In this document: positions 47,002-55,880 of the stretch, in pieces
Layout: every line of letters begins with the position of its first letter
How positions within the stretch are numbered: position 1 is the first letter of the stretch
Assembly: GCF_015680405.1 (NCBI RefSeq)
Contig: NZ_JADLJS010000022.1
Location: forward strand, 20,718-84,717
Source of the DNA: Pseudomonas pudica
Lineage (GTDB): Bacteria > Pseudomonadota > Gammaproteobacteria > Pseudomonadales > Pseudomonadaceae
Direction: 5' to 3'
DNA: 64,000 bases
Program-made: the position numbers and the translations under genes
Notes under the pieces: generated by a model
Told to the model about the DNA's origin: nothing
Seen by the model: the letters and a program-made list of their open reading frames with translations, nothing else
Database searches by the model: none

Positions 47002-49587
47002 TTATAACAGGTTCTTTAGTTGATATAGCATTTCGATAGCTTGACGCGGGGTCATGTCGTCCAGCTGCAGCTTGCCCAGCTTCTCGATGGCCGGGTGTGG
47101 CAGGCTGGCGAACAGGTCGCTCTGGTGCGGGACCTGTGGCACGTCCTTGGCCTTATGGGCCGGGGGCTGTTCATGCGGCAGGCTGGTGGTTTCCAGCCTT
47201 GCCAGGTGTTCACGGGCACGCTGGATGACGGCCGTCGGCACGCCGGCCAGCTGCGCCACGGCCAGGCCGTAGCTCTGGCTGGCAGGGCCAGGCAGCACGT
47301 GGTGCAGGAACACGATGCGTTCGTTGTGCTCGGTGGCGTTCAGGTGCACGTTGGCTACCAGCGGCTCGCTTTCCGGCAGCACGGTGAGCTCGAAGTAGTG
47401 GGTGGCGAACAGCGTGTAGGCACGCAGCTGGGCCAGGCGCTCGGCGGCGGCCCAGGCCAGCGACAGGCCGTCGAAGGTACTGGTGCCACGACCCACTTCG
47501 TCCATCAGCACCAGGCTGCGGTCGGTGGCGTTGTGCAGGATGTTGGCGGTTTCGCTCATCTCGACCATGAAGGTCGAGCGGCCGCCGGCCAGGTCGTCGC
47601 TGGAGCCGATGCGGGTGAAGATGCGGTCGACCAGCGACAGCTCGCAGCTGGCAGCCGGCACGAAGCTACCGATATGCGCCAGCAGCACGATCAGGGCGGT
47701 CTGGCGCATGTAGGTGGACTTACCGCCCATGTTCGGGCCGGTGATGATCAGCATGCGTGTGCTGTTGTCCAGGCCCAGGTCGTTGGCCACGAACGGTGTG
47801 GTCAATACCTGTTCCACCACTGGGTGGCGGCCCTGCTCGATGCGCAGGCACGGCTCGTCGACGAAGCGTGGGCAGTTCAGGTCCAGATTAAGTGCACGTT
47901 CGGCCAGGTTGCTGAGCACGTCCAGCTCGGCCAGGGCGGCGGCGCTGTCCTGCAGCGGTGCCAGGTGGCTGATCAAGGTTTCCAGCAGGGCGTCGTAGAG
48001 CATCTTTTCGCGGGCCAGGGCGCGACTCTTGGCCGACAGGGCCTTGTCCTCGAACGCCTTCAGCTCGGGAGTGATGAAGCGCTCGGCGCCTTTCAGAGTC
48101 TGGCGGCGGATGTAGTCGCCCGGGGCCTGCTCGGCCTGCTTGGTCGGCAGCTCGATGAAGTAGCCATGCACCCGGTTGTAGCCGACCTTGAGGTTGGCCA
48201 GGCCGGTGCGGGCCTTTTCCCGGGCTTCCAGGTCGATCAGGAACTGGCCGGCGTTCTCGCTGATCGCCAGCAGCTCGTCCAGTTCGTTGTCATAGCCGGC
48301 CTTGAGCACGCCGCCATCGCGGATCACCGCCGGCGGGTTGTCGATGATCGCCCGCTCCAGCAGGCTGGCCAGTTCGGGGTAGGTGCCGGTAATGGCGGCC
48401 AGGCGGGCCAGGTGCGGCGCCTCCAGCTCGGCCATGGCGTTCTGCAGCTCGGGCAGCGCGCCCAGGGCATCGCGCAGGCGTGCCAGGTCGCGTGGGCGGG
48501 CGTTGCGAAGGCCGATACGGGCGAGAATCCGCTCGATATCGCCAATTTCCTTGAGCTGCGGCTGCAGCTTCTCGAAGCGGTAGCTGTCGAGCAGGCAACG
48601 GATAGAGTCCTGGCGTGCCTGCAGTACCTTTAGGTCGCGCAACGGGCGGTTCAACCAGCGGCTCAGCAATCGGCTGGCCATGGCGGTCTGGCAGCGGTCG
48701 ATCACTGACTGCAGGGTGTTGTCACGGCCGCCGGCCAGGTTGATGTCCAGCTCCAGGTTGCGGCGGCTGGCGCCGTCGAGGATGACTGTGTCGTCCAGGC
48801 GTTCGTGGCGCAGGCTGCGCAGGTGCGGCAGGGCGGTGCGCTGGGTTTCCTTGGCGTAGATCAGCAGGCAACCGGCGGCGCCGATGGCGAGGGTCAGCTT
48901 GTCGCAGCCAAAGCCCTTGAGGTCCTTGGTCGCGAACTGTTGGCACAGGGCCTTGCGCGCCGAGTCGCGGTCGAAGTCCCATGGCGCCCGGCGACGGGCG
49001 CCCGGGCGTTTCTCGGCAGGCAGGTCGCGCGGCCAGTCGTCGGGGATCAGCAGCTCGACCGGGTTCAGGCGCTCGAGCTCGGCCAGCAGGTTTTCCCAGC
49101 CCTTGATCTCCTGCACGCTGAAGTTGCCACTGGTGATGTCCAGTACGGCCAGGCCGAACAGACGCTCGTCACCGAGCAGCGCGGCAATCAGGTTGTCGCG
49201 ACGCTCGTCGAGCAGGGCCTCGTCGCTGACCGTGCCCGGAGTGATGATGCGCACTACCTGGCGTTCCACCGGGCCCTTGCTGGTGGCGGGGTCGCCGATC
49301 TGCTCGCAGATCACCACCGATTCGCCGAGCTTGACCAGCTTGGCCAGGTAGCCTTCCAGCGAATGGAACGGAATCCCGCACATGGGGATGGACTGGCCGG
49401 CCGACTGACCGCGCGCGGTCAGGGTGATGTCCAGCAGCTTTGCGGCTTTTTTCGCATCTTCGTAGAAGATCTCGTAGAAGTCGCCCATGCGGTAGAACAT
49501 CAGCTGGTCCGGGTGCTGGTTCTTCAGCTTCCAGTACTGCTGCATCATTGGGGTGTGTGCGGAGAAATCGGAAATTGCTTTATTCAT
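47002..49587 (-). CDS. mutS: DNA mismatch repair protein MutS
   Basis: MutS binds mismatches and starts repair. The 861-residue protein has the N-terminal mismatch-reading motif with Phe-x-Glu in YRMGDFYEIFYEDA near residue 36, connector and clamp domains, and the C-terminal ABC-type ATPase: Walker A ITGPNMGGKSTYMRQ near 614-628, DEVGRGTSTFDG (Walker B and signature region) near 690, and the ATHYFEL motif. ATG 49587 is preferred over the TTG one codon upstream; no clear ribosome-binding site is seen. Confidence 0.98.
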   Translation of the reverse strand: MNKAISDFSAHTPMMQQYWKLKNQHPDQLMFYRMGDFYEIFYEDAKKAAKLLDITLTARGQSAGQSIPMCGIPFHSLEGYLAKLVKLGESVVICEQIGDPATSKGPVERQVVRIITPGTVSDEALLDERRDNLIAALLGDERLFGLAVLDITSGNFSVQEIKGWENLLAELERLNPVELLIPDDWPRDLPAEKRPGARRRAPWDFDRDSARKALCQQFATKDLKGFGCDKLTLAIGAAGCLLIYAKETQRTALPHLRSLRHERLDDTVILDGASRRNLELDINLAGGRDNTLQSVIDRCQTAMASRLLSRWLNRPLRDLKVLQARQDSIRCLLDSYRFEKLQPQLKEIGDIERILARIGLRNARPRDLARLRDALGALPELQNAMAELEAPHLARLAAITGTYPELASLLERAIIDNPPAVIRDGGVLKAGYDNELDELLAISENAGQFLIDLEAREKARTGLANLKVGYNRVHGYFIELPTKQAEQAPGDYIRRQTLKGAERFITPELKAFEDKALSAKSRALAREKMLYDALLETLISHLAPLQDSAAALAELDVLSNLAERALNLDLNCPRFVDEPCLRIEQGRHPVVEQVLTTPFVANDLGLDNSTRMLIITGPNMGGKSTYMRQTALIVLLAHIGSFVPAASCELSLVDRIFTRIGSSDDLAGGRSTFMVEMSETANILHNATDRSLVLMDEVGRGTSTFDGLSLAWAAAERLAQLRAYTLFATHYFELTVLPESEPLVANVHLNATEHNERIVFLHHVLPGPASQSYGLAVAQLAGVPTAVIQRAREHLARLETTSLPHEQPPAHKAKDVPQVPHQSDLFASLPHPAIEKLGKLQLDDMTPRQAIEMLYQLKNLL

Positions 49588-49702
49588 CAAGGGCTTAGAA
49601 AGTAGGTCTCAATATTGTGGGGCAAATTGGGGCGTTCTGTGTTGCATGCGCGTCGCCGAGACCCACCGGATTTTCAAGCCGCATAGGTTAACACGGCTAC
49701 CC

Positions 49703-49719
49703 TGCAGGCTGTACCTGCA
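49703..49719. promoter_or_regulatory. Inverted repeat TGCAGG-N5-CCTGCA between mutS and the glycosyltransferase gene
   Basis: A perfect 6-bp dyad with a 5-base spacer (CTGTA) lies in the 289-base gap between divergent genes. It is operator-like in form. It does not fit the LexA consensus. Confidence 0.3.
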
Positions 49720-49876
49720 AGTCCGGCGAGTGCACAGGGATGCGCTGAAGGCAGGTTGACATCATGGTGCCTCCGTGGAGAATTGCCTGCCTTCGCCCAT
49801 CAGGGATGGCTTGCCTGACGCATTTGCGGTGGCCTGCGGCCCAGTAAAAAATTATTGCAACAGGTTGATCAGTGCA

Positions 49877-50530
49877 GTGAGCACAATTCGTTTTGATGTA
49901 GATGCGGTTTTTTGTATTTCCCTCGATACCCGCGCTGACCGGCGCACGCTGTTCAGCGAAACCATTGGGCGACAGCTCGACAACGAAGTGCACTTTCATG
50001 TTGTCGAGAAAAACAGCGACCCCAAGCGCGGTTGCTACGAGTCCCATCAGCAACTGGCCCGGCATGCGCTGGACAATGGCCTCGATCGAATCCTGATCTT
50101 CGAAGACGATGCCAAGGCCTATGAGTTCAAGCCTTCGCAAGTGCGCTGGGTGAACCGCTTCATGCAGAAACGGCCCTTCGAGGCCTTGCACCTGGGCTAT
50201 TCCATGGGGCGAACCTGGCTGACCTGGTTCCCGTTCATCGCCCGCGGGCGGGTGGTGGCGCTGCATGCTTATGTACTGTCGCGCGAGGGCTGCCGGATCC
50301 TGGCAGAGACGCCCTACGATGGCACCCCGGTGGATGTGGTGGTCAAGCACCGGATACGCCAGCACTGCGTGTTCCCCATGATGTTCCGCCAGCACGCCGC
50401 CGCAGTGGCTGGTAGCGACCTGGAACAGGTGGTGCGCAACGAGGATGAGTGGTGGGAGCGCAACTGGGCCAAGCATCGTCGTTCACCGATGAAGAACATC
50501 TGGCGGACTGTGCTTCGGCTGAATTTCTGA
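49877..50530 (+). CDS. Glycosyltransferase family 25 (LPS biosynthesis type)
   Basis: A likely GT25 glycosyltransferase, 217 residues from GTG 49877. The sugar-nucleotide domain begins almost at once with AVFCISLDTRADRR (family pattern INLDxxxDRR), and an acidic FEDDA motif is near residues 75-79, equivalent to the LEDD motif. The middle SMGRTWLTWFPFI and DGTPVDVVVKHRIR segments also fit. The frame is open back to GTG 49775 (251 residues); neither start has a good ribosome-binding site, and the AT-rich stretch at 49845-49870 looks like a promoter, which favours the later start. Substrate and acceptor are unknown. The gene is an isolated insertion between mutS and cinA. Confidence 0.7.
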   Translation: MSTIRFDVDAVFCISLDTRADRRTLFSETIGRQLDNEVHFHVVEKNSDPKRGCYESHQQLARHALDNGLDRILIFEDDAKAYEFKPSQVRWVNRFMQKRPFEALHLGYSMGRTWLTWFPFIARGRVVALHAYVLSREGCRILAETPYDGTPVDVVVKHRIRQHCVFPMMFRQHAAAVAGSDLEQVVRNEDEWWERNWAKHRRSPMKNIWRTVLRLNF

Positions 50531-50656
50531 TCGGTGCGGGCTTCAGGTGCATGCCTTGAGAGGTTTGCCGCTTGCGAGATCGAGCGCCAAAAATCCGATG
50601 GCGAACTTCTCATCCCTGAAATGCTAGGGTAGAGGGCAGCCCTCAAGGAGCCCGAC

Positions 50657-51139
50657 ATGGACCCGATCACCACGCTTGCCACCCGCCTGGGTGAACACCT
50701 GCGCCGCTTCAACGCGCAGGTGACCACCGCCGAATCCTGCACCGGTGGCGGCATCGCCGAGGCCATCACCCGTGTGCCCGGCAGCTCGGCCTGGTTCGAG
50801 GCTGGGTACGTGACCTATTCCAACGCCCAGAAAACCCGTCAGCTGGGTGTGCCCGCGGCATTGTTCGGCCAGGTTGGCGCGGTCAGCCAGGAAGTGGTCG
50901 AAGCGATGGCCCGTGGTGCCCAGGCCGCCAGCGGCGCGCGCTTTGCCGTGGCGGTGAGCGGCGTGGCCGGGCCGGACGGTGGTTCGCCGGCCAAACCGGT
51001 GGGCACCGTGTGGCTGGCCTGGGCCGACGGCAACCACGTGTTCAGCGAGCGGCGCCAGTTCGACGGCGACCGCGAGGCGGTGCGCCGACAGACGGTGATC
51101 GCCGCGTTAGACGGCTTGTTACAGCTTGGTGCCGAGTAA
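50657..51139 (+). CDS. CinA-family nicotinamide-nucleotide amidase (PncC type)
   Basis: This 160-residue protein is the C-terminal CinA domain alone, as in PncC (YgaD) of Escherichia coli, which hydrolyses nicotinamide mononucleotide to nicotinate mononucleotide in the pyridine nucleotide salvage cycle. The catalytic-serine motif TAESCTGGGIAEAIT is near residues 22-36, and the AVSGVAGPDGGSPAKPVGTVW segment near 98-118 is highly conserved. AAGGAG precedes the ATG. It is immediately upstream of recA, the conserved cinA-recA-recX order. Confidence 0.93.
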   Translation: MDPITTLATRLGEHLRRFNAQVTTAESCTGGGIAEAITRVPGSSAWFEAGYVTYSNAQKTRQLGVPAALFGQVGAVSQEVVEAMARGAQAASGARFAVAVSGVAGPDGGSPAKPVGTVWLAWADGNHVFSERRQFDGDREAVRRQTVIAALDGLLQLGAE

Positions 51140-51183
51140 ATCGAAGACAGGGGTTTGCGCGGGCGCTTGCCTGTGGAATAATA

Positions 51184-51199
51184 CTGGCTACTTATACAG
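51184..51199 (+). promoter_or_regulatory. LexA (SOS) box upstream of recA
   Basis: CTGGCTACTTATACAG fits CTGT-N8-ACAG with one mismatch in the outer half-site. It is 44 bases before the recA start and overlaps the probable promoter (TTGCCT at 51167 as -35). Confidence 0.8.
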
Positions 51200-51242
51200 G
51201 TATTCCGGCCGTCAGGGCCAAGTCGAACACGTGAGGATTTCA

Positions 51243-52310
51243 ATGGACGACAACAAGAAGCGCGCCTTGGCTGCGGCCCTGGGTCAGATCGAACGCCAAT
51301 TCGGCAAGGGCGCCGTCATGCGCATGGGCGACCACGAGCGCCAGGCTATCCCCGCCATCTCCACCGGCTCGCTGGGCCTGGACATTGCCCTGGGCATCGG
51401 CGGCCTGCCAAAAGGCCGTATCGTCGAGATCTACGGCCCGGAATCGTCGGGTAAGACCACGCTGACCTTGTCGGTCATCGCCGAAGCCCAGAAAAACGGC
51501 GCCACCTGCGCCTTCGTCGACGCCGAACACGCCCTCGACCCGGAGTACGCCGGCAAGCTGGGCGTCAACGTCGACGACCTGCTGGTTTCGCAGCCGGACA
51601 CCGGCGAACAGGCCCTGGAAATCACCGACATGCTGGTGCGTTCCAACGCTGTTGATGTGATCATCGTCGACTCCGTGGCTGCTCTGGTACCTAAGGCCGA
51701 GATCGAAGGCGAGATGGGTGACATGCACGTGGGCCTGCAGGCGCGCCTGATGTCCCAGGCGCTACGCAAGATCACCGGTAACATCAAGAACGCCAACTGC
51801 CTGGTCATCTTCATCAACCAGATCCGTATGAAGATCGGCGTGATGTTCGGCAGCCCGGAAACCACCACCGGTGGTAACGCTCTGAAGTTCTACGCCTCGG
51901 TGCGTCTGGATATCCGCCGTACCGGCGCGGTCAAGGAAGGCGACGAGGTGGTCGGTAGCGAAACCCGCGTCAAGATCGTCAAGAACAAGGTTTCGCCGCC
52001 ATTCCGTCAGGCCGAGTTTCAGATCCTTTACGGCAAGGGTATCTACCGTAACGGCGAGATCATTGACCTGGGTGTTTCCCAAGGCCTGGTCGAGAAGTCC
52101 GGTGCCTGGTACGCCTACCAGGGCAACAAGATCGGTCAAGGCAAGGCAAACGCTGCCAAGTACCTGGCTGAAAACCCGGCTATTGGTGCCGAGATCGAGA
52201 AGCAGATTCGCGAGAAGCTGCTGACCTCGGGGGCTGTTGCGGCTGCTGGTAAGGCTGCTGCTGCCGAAGCCGATGCCGATGATATGGCCGACGCTGACGC
52301 CGGTTATTGA
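51243..52310 (+). CDS. recA: Recombinase RecA
   Basis: RecA catalyses homologous pairing and triggers LexA self-cleavage. The 355-residue protein has Walker A GPESSGKTT at residues 65-73, the EHALDPEYAGKLGVN segment, Walker B VIIVDSVAALVP near 138-149, and loop 2 around FINQIRMKIGVMFGSPETTTGG near 190-211. The start MDDNKKRALAAALGQIERQFG is the family N terminus; the frame is open upstream inside cinA. A LexA box precedes it. recX follows by 21 bases. Confidence 0.98.
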   Translation: MDDNKKRALAAALGQIERQFGKGAVMRMGDHERQAIPAISTGSLGLDIALGIGGLPKGRIVEIYGPESSGKTTLTLSVIAEAQKNGATCAFVDAEHALDPEYAGKLGVNVDDLLVSQPDTGEQALEITDMLVRSNAVDVIIVDSVAALVPKAEIEGEMGDMHVGLQARLMSQALRKITGNIKNANCLVIFINQIRMKIGVMFGSPETTTGGNALKFYASVRLDIRRTGAVKEGDEVVGSETRVKIVKNKVSPPFRQAEFQILYGKGIYRNGEIIDLGVSQGLVEKSGAWYAYQGNKIGQGKANAAKYLAENPAIGAEIEKQIREKLLTSGAVAAAGKAAAAEADADDMADADAGY

Positions 52311-52331
52311 TTGCGCGGTAGATAGCCGAAC

Positions 52332-52802
52332 ATGTCCGCCGTACTCGACACCCCCGTCGCCATCCGGCGGACAGCCATGGACCTGCTCGCGCGACGTGAG
52401 CACGGTCGCGTCGAGCTGACGCGCAAATTGCGTCAGCGCGGCGCTTCGGACGAGCTTATCGAGCCTGAACTCGACCGGCTCGCCGAAGAAGGGCTGCTTA
52501 GCGAAGCCCGCTACCTGGAAAGTTTCATCCGGTACCGTTCCAGCTCCGGTTACGGCCCTGCGCGTATTCGCGAAGAGCTAGGCCAGCGCGGTTTGGCGCG
52601 TGCTGATATCGAGCAGGCGCTTCGCGAGAGCGAGGTGGACTGGGGCGAGCGCATGCGTGACGTATGGCAGCGCAAGTTTGCCGGGCAGCGCCCGCAGGAT
52701 CCGCGCAGCCGTGCCCAGCAGACCCGGTTTCTGGCTTACCGGGGTTTCCCCATGGACATGATCGGCCGCCTGCTCAGTGGGCGTGATCTTGACGATTACT
52801 GA
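52332..52802 (+). CDS. recX: Regulatory protein RecX
   Basis: RecX inhibits RecA filament growth and ATPase. The 156-residue protein is built from three-helix repeats rich in charged residues: AMDLLARREHGRVELTRKL, then LDRLAEEGLLSEARYLESFI, then RIREELGQRGLARADIEQAL, matching the family. It lies 21 bases after recA and is probably produced by readthrough. A REP pair follows. Confidence 0.95.
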   Translation: MSAVLDTPVAIRRTAMDLLARREHGRVELTRKLRQRGASDELIEPELDRLAEEGLLSEARYLESFIRYRSSSGYGPARIREELGQRGLARADIEQALRESEVDWGERMRDVWQRKFAGQRPQDPRSRAQQTRFLAYRGFPMDMIGRLLSGRDLDDY

Positions 52803-52812
52803 AGGCACGGAC

Positions 52813-52917
52813 TCTGTGGGAGCGGGTTTACCCGCGAACACCGGCGTAGCCGGTGCCATGCACCACGCCGGATTCTTCGCGGCGGTTCGACGCCTCGATG
52901 AACCCGCTCCCACAGGG
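52813..52917. repeat. REP pair, gcgggtttacccgcgaa type
   Basis: Inverted copies at about 52813-52855 and 52877-52917 share CTGTGGGAGCGGGTT and its complement, and one arm carries an extra ACCGGCGTAGCCGGT hairpin. It lies between the convergent ends of recX and the LOG-family gene. Confidence 0.83.
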
Positions 52918-52947
52918 TGAATTGCGCCCCTGACGTTGGACACGGAA

Positions 52948-54066
52948 TCAACTGACCTTCAACGCCTCCCTGGCCCGCTGTGTGGTATGCATGGGTTGCG
53001 GCTTGGCCCAGTTCTCCGGCAGGTTGATGAAGTCCACCAGCTCGCGCAGCCTGCCCTGGTCCCGACCATTGAAGGCAAATGACAAACGGGTCAGGTGGCT
53101 GAAATTGCCCACTTCGTGCTCGGCGCTGCTATCAGGTTGCTGGTGATACTTGCCACTCAGGCGCAAGTCGGCAAATCCTTCCTGGATGTCATACAGCGCC
53201 GCCTCGCTGAGCGGGTGATGCATGCGGATCACGAACTGGCTCTTCAGCCAGCGGCTGGAGTGGTAGTTGCTGTAGAACTGGTTGATTTCTTCCACTGCCT
53301 CGTCAGCGCTGTGCACCAGGCGCAGCAGTTTCAGGTCGCTGGGCAGGATGTAGCGGTTTTCCTCAAGTTGGCGGCTGATGAAGTCCAGGCAATCGCGCCA
53401 GAAGCTGCCGCCTGGCGAATCCAGCAGCACCACCGGTACCAGCGGGCTCTTGCCGGTCTGTATCAGGGTCAGCACCTCCAGCGCTTCATCCAGAGTGCCG
53501 AAACCACCCGGGCACAGCACCAGGGCATCGGCCTCCTTGACGAAGAACAGCTTGCGGATGAAGAAGAAATGGAACGGCAGCAGCTTGTCGGTGCCATCCA
53601 CCGTGGGGTTGGCGTGTTGTTCGAAGGGCAGGGTGATGTTGAACCCCAGGCTGTGGTCGCTGCCGGCGCCTTCGTGGGCAGCTGCCATGATGCCGCCGCC
53701 GGCACCGGTGATGACCATCAGGTCGGAGCGTGCCAGGGTTGCGCCCAGTTCGCGTGCCAGGGCGTACATCGGGTGTTCCAGCGGGGTGCGCGCCGAGCCG
53801 AACACGGTCACCTTGCGCCGTCCCTTGTAGCGTTCCAGGGTGCGGAACGAATGGTCCAGTTCGCGCAGGGCCTGCAGGGTGATCTTGGCGCTCCAGCGGT
53901 CGGTGTCGTCATGGGCCATGCGCAGGATGGTCAGCATCATGTCGCGGTACAGCGGCAGGTTGGGGCTGTTCGGTGCTACCAGTTGCAGTTGTGCGTCGAT
54001 GTTGCTCAGGTCGATGTTGTTATCGCGGAAGTGGCTGAACAGCGGTTCACTCGATTGGTAAGGCAT
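52948..54066 (-). CDS. LOG-family (lysine decarboxylase-like) nucleotide phosphoribohydrolase
   Basis: A 372-residue LOG-family protein. The core Rossmann-like domain has VTVFGSAR near residue 87, GAGGGIMAAAHEGA near 121-134 and the signature PGGFGTLDE at 186-194, with the catalytic glutamate and nucleotide-binding glycines. The family hydrolyses nucleotide 5'-monophosphates to base and ribose phosphate, as in PpnN and plant LOG. Here there are about 80 extra N-terminal residues and a C-terminal extension of about 100, so it is longer than the smallest LOG proteins but shorter than PpnN. AAGGAG precedes the ATG. The substrate is unknown. Confidence 0.85.
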   Translation of the reverse strand: MPYQSSEPLFSHFRDNNIDLSNIDAQLQLVAPNSPNLPLYRDMMLTILRMAHDDTDRWSAKITLQALRELDHSFRTLERYKGRRKVTVFGSARTPLEHPMYALARELGATLARSDLMVITGAGGGIMAAAHEGAGSDHSLGFNITLPFEQHANPTVDGTDKLLPFHFFFIRKLFFVKEADALVLCPGGFGTLDEALEVLTLIQTGKSPLVPVVLLDSPGGSFWRDCLDFISRQLEENRYILPSDLKLLRLVHSADEAVEEINQFYSNYHSSRWLKSQFVIRMHHPLSEAALYDIQEGFADLRLSGKYHQQPDSSAEHEVGNFSHLTRLSFAFNGRDQGRLRELVDFINLPENWAKPQPMHTTQRAREALKVS

Positions 54067-54228
54067 GCAACGTCTCCTTCTGCACCAATACCTCTGACCT
54101 CAATCTAGACCCTTGCGCTCAATTGTGCCGAGGGTCTTCGGTACAGCCGCCCGTCGGCATGCGGCCACGGGGGATGTGGGTTTGGTTAACTGGGTAAAGC
54201 GAAACGTGTCGATGCAGGAGGTGGCGGT

Positions 54229-54438
54229 ATGCATCGCTTGATCATCGAAGTGGACCGGCAGCTTTACCAGCAGCTGGAGAATGCGGCCCAGGTGCATCAC
54301 CTGAGCCTGGAAGCCGAGTGCCGGCGCAGGCTGTCGGGGCTGGAATGCCAGTCGCGCTACCTGCAGGCGCTGCTGGCAGATATGCGCGCCGATGCCGCTG
54401 AAGGGCGTTGGTGCGCCCGTGAAGATGAGAAGGCGTAG
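54229..54438 (+). CDS. Small ribbon-helix-helix-like protein (orphan)
   Basis: A 69-residue protein with a strong ribosome-binding site, GGAGGTGG, before ATG 54229. The N-terminal pattern HRLIIEVDRQLYQQLENAA-HHLSLEAECRRRLSGLE resembles ribbon-helix-helix antitoxin-type DNA-binding domains of the FitA/StbC kind (strand, then two helices, with the L-S-L-E-A-E motif). The last 25 residues are helical and charged. No toxin such as a PIN-domain gene follows; the next gene is convergent. Function unknown; a small regulator is the best guess. Confidence 0.65.
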   Translation: MHRLIIEVDRQLYQQLENAAQVHHLSLEAECRRRLSGLECQSRYLQALLADMRADAAEGRWCAREDEKA

Positions 54439-54451
54439 CTATCGAAGTGGG

Positions 54452-54871
54452 TTACTTCTTCTTGTTGCCGGCCACGCAGCTGGCATTGTCGAAAGCCTGG
54501 TCCATGATCGGCTGGTTGGTCTTGTAGACCGTGAAGCGGTAGACCATGACCGCGCCTTTGGACATCAGGTTGCGGAAACCGCTGTTGCGGCAGACGCTGT
54601 CACCCAGCTGGCTGCGTACTTGTTCCGGGTTGGCCTGCATGCGCGCGGCATGGTCCTGGCGCACGCTCAGGTGGTTGACCAGTGCCTTGCCTTCCACGGT
54701 GTAACCCTGGTCGAGGATGTCCTCGTTGATGGCTCGCGGGGTGCCGACACTGCTCTCTTTGGCAACCTTCTGCAGCATGTTGTTCAGGTCGTATTCCTGC
54801 TTGGAAGCCGCCTGGGATGCCAGAGGCAGGGCGAGCAACAGGCTCAGGGCGGGGACGATACGGCGCAGCAT
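54452..54871 (-). CDS. QSregVF-family secreted protein (PA3611-like)
   Basis: A 139-residue exported protein with a signal peptide cut near residue 21 (SLLLALPLASQAASKQ). The mature part, with DLNNMLQKVAKESSVGTPRA and RNSGFRNLMSKGAVMVYRF and two cysteines (VCRNS, ASCVA) that could form a disulfide, matches the quorum-sensing-regulated virulence factor family represented by PA3611 of P. aeruginosa. The same neighbours (recA/recX, erdR, dgkA) occur near PA3611, which supports orthology. Its role in this bacterium is unknown. It is convergent with the small RHH gene, 13 bases apart. Confidence 0.75.
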   Translation of the reverse strand: MLRRIVPALSLLLALPLASQAASKQEYDLNNMLQKVAKESSVGTPRAINEDILDQGYTVEGKALVNHLSVRQDHAARMQANPEQVRSQLGDSVCRNSGFRNLMSKGAVMVYRFTVYKTNQPIMDQAFDNASCVAGNKKK

Positions 54872-55091
54872 GAATCTCTCCTGGTTCGATGACTGGCGCT
54901 TTGACATGCGCGGGTCGACGGCGTTCCCTGAAATCGCGCAGGCGCGAGGCCGGGGTACGGTAAAAACAGCGATTATAGGGACCGCGCCGCCACCTGCACA
55001 GCAATTGCCCCCTGTTCTGGTAGACTGGCGCCCTTAGTTTTTTCCGAGTCATCCTTGTGTCCATTCCCAACCTGTCCAGAGGCCTGCCGGC

Positions 55092-55802
55092 ATGAGCCAT
55101 GCGGTAGCGCGCCTGCGTGCCGAACGGCTGGCCCGCAGCAACAAGCCCTTCATCGCTCGTGGTTCGCGTGCCGAACGCTGCCCCGATTGCCGGGTCATCG
55201 CCACTCATTGCCTGTGCGCCTGGAAGCCCCGGGTGCAGGCCGATTCCGGGGTGTGCCTGCTGATGCATGACACCGAGCCGCTGAAGCCCACCAATACTGG
55301 TTGGCTGATCGCCGACCTGATAGAGGACACCTCGGCTTTCGGCTGGCTGCGCACTTCTGTCGACGAACGCTTGCTGGCATTGCTGGACGACTCGCGTTGG
55401 CAGCCCTACATCGTCTTCCCCGGCGAGTTCGTTGCCCAGGAGCGGGTGGTCAGCGAGGTAGTGCGCGAGCCGGGCAAGCGCCCGCTGTTCATCTTGCTGG
55501 ATGCCACCTGGACCGAAGCGCGCAAGATGTTCCGCAAAAGCCCGTACCTTGACCGCTTCCCGGTGTTGAGCCTGCAGGCCGAGCAGATGTCCCGCTACCG
55601 CCTGCGGCGCTCCAAGCGCGACGATCATTTCTGCACCGCGGAAGTCGCCGCCATGTGCCTGGACCTGGCCGGTGATACCCAGGCCTCGCAAGCGCTGGAC
55701 GCCTACCTGGATGTGTTCAGCCTGCATTACCTGAGCGGCAAGCGGCGCCTGCCGCTGGACGAGCAGGACGACACCCACCAGCGTTTGCATACCTTCCTAT
55801 AG
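55092..55802 (+). CDS. DTW-domain tRNA-uridine aminocarboxypropyltransferase
   Basis: A 236-residue DTW-domain protein. The family member TapT (YfiP) makes acp3U47 in tRNA using SAM. An N-terminal cysteine cluster, CPDCRVIATHCLCAW near residues 36-50, resembles the family's zinc-knuckle, and the name-giving motif is here DATWTEARKMFRKS near 137-150, with the related LEQMSRYRLRRSKR-like QMSRYRLRRSKRDDHFCTAE downstream. The target site in this organism is inferred from family knowledge. It begins just after a divergent promoter region shared with the QSregVF gene. Confidence 0.82.
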   Translation: MSHAVARLRAERLARSNKPFIARGSRAERCPDCRVIATHCLCAWKPRVQADSGVCLLMHDTEPLKPTNTGWLIADLIEDTSAFGWLRTSVDERLLALLDDSRWQPYIVFPGEFVAQERVVSEVVREPGKRPLFILLDATWTEARKMFRKSPYLDRFPVLSLQAEQMSRYRLRRSKRDDHFCTAEVAAMCLDLAGDTQASQALDAYLDVFSLHYLSGKRRLPLDEQDDTHQRLHTFL

Positions 55803-55880
55803 TCCAAGGGGCACAACCCCTGCTTTGGTTCATAATGACCCTTACCCGAGTGCCCGACACAGAACAGGATCCCCAGATCG

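Noticed and set aside
54229..54871. Toxin-antitoxin pair including the small RHH-like protein
   Set aside because: The adjacent gene is convergent and encodes a secreted QSregVF-like protein, not a PIN, RelE or other toxin.
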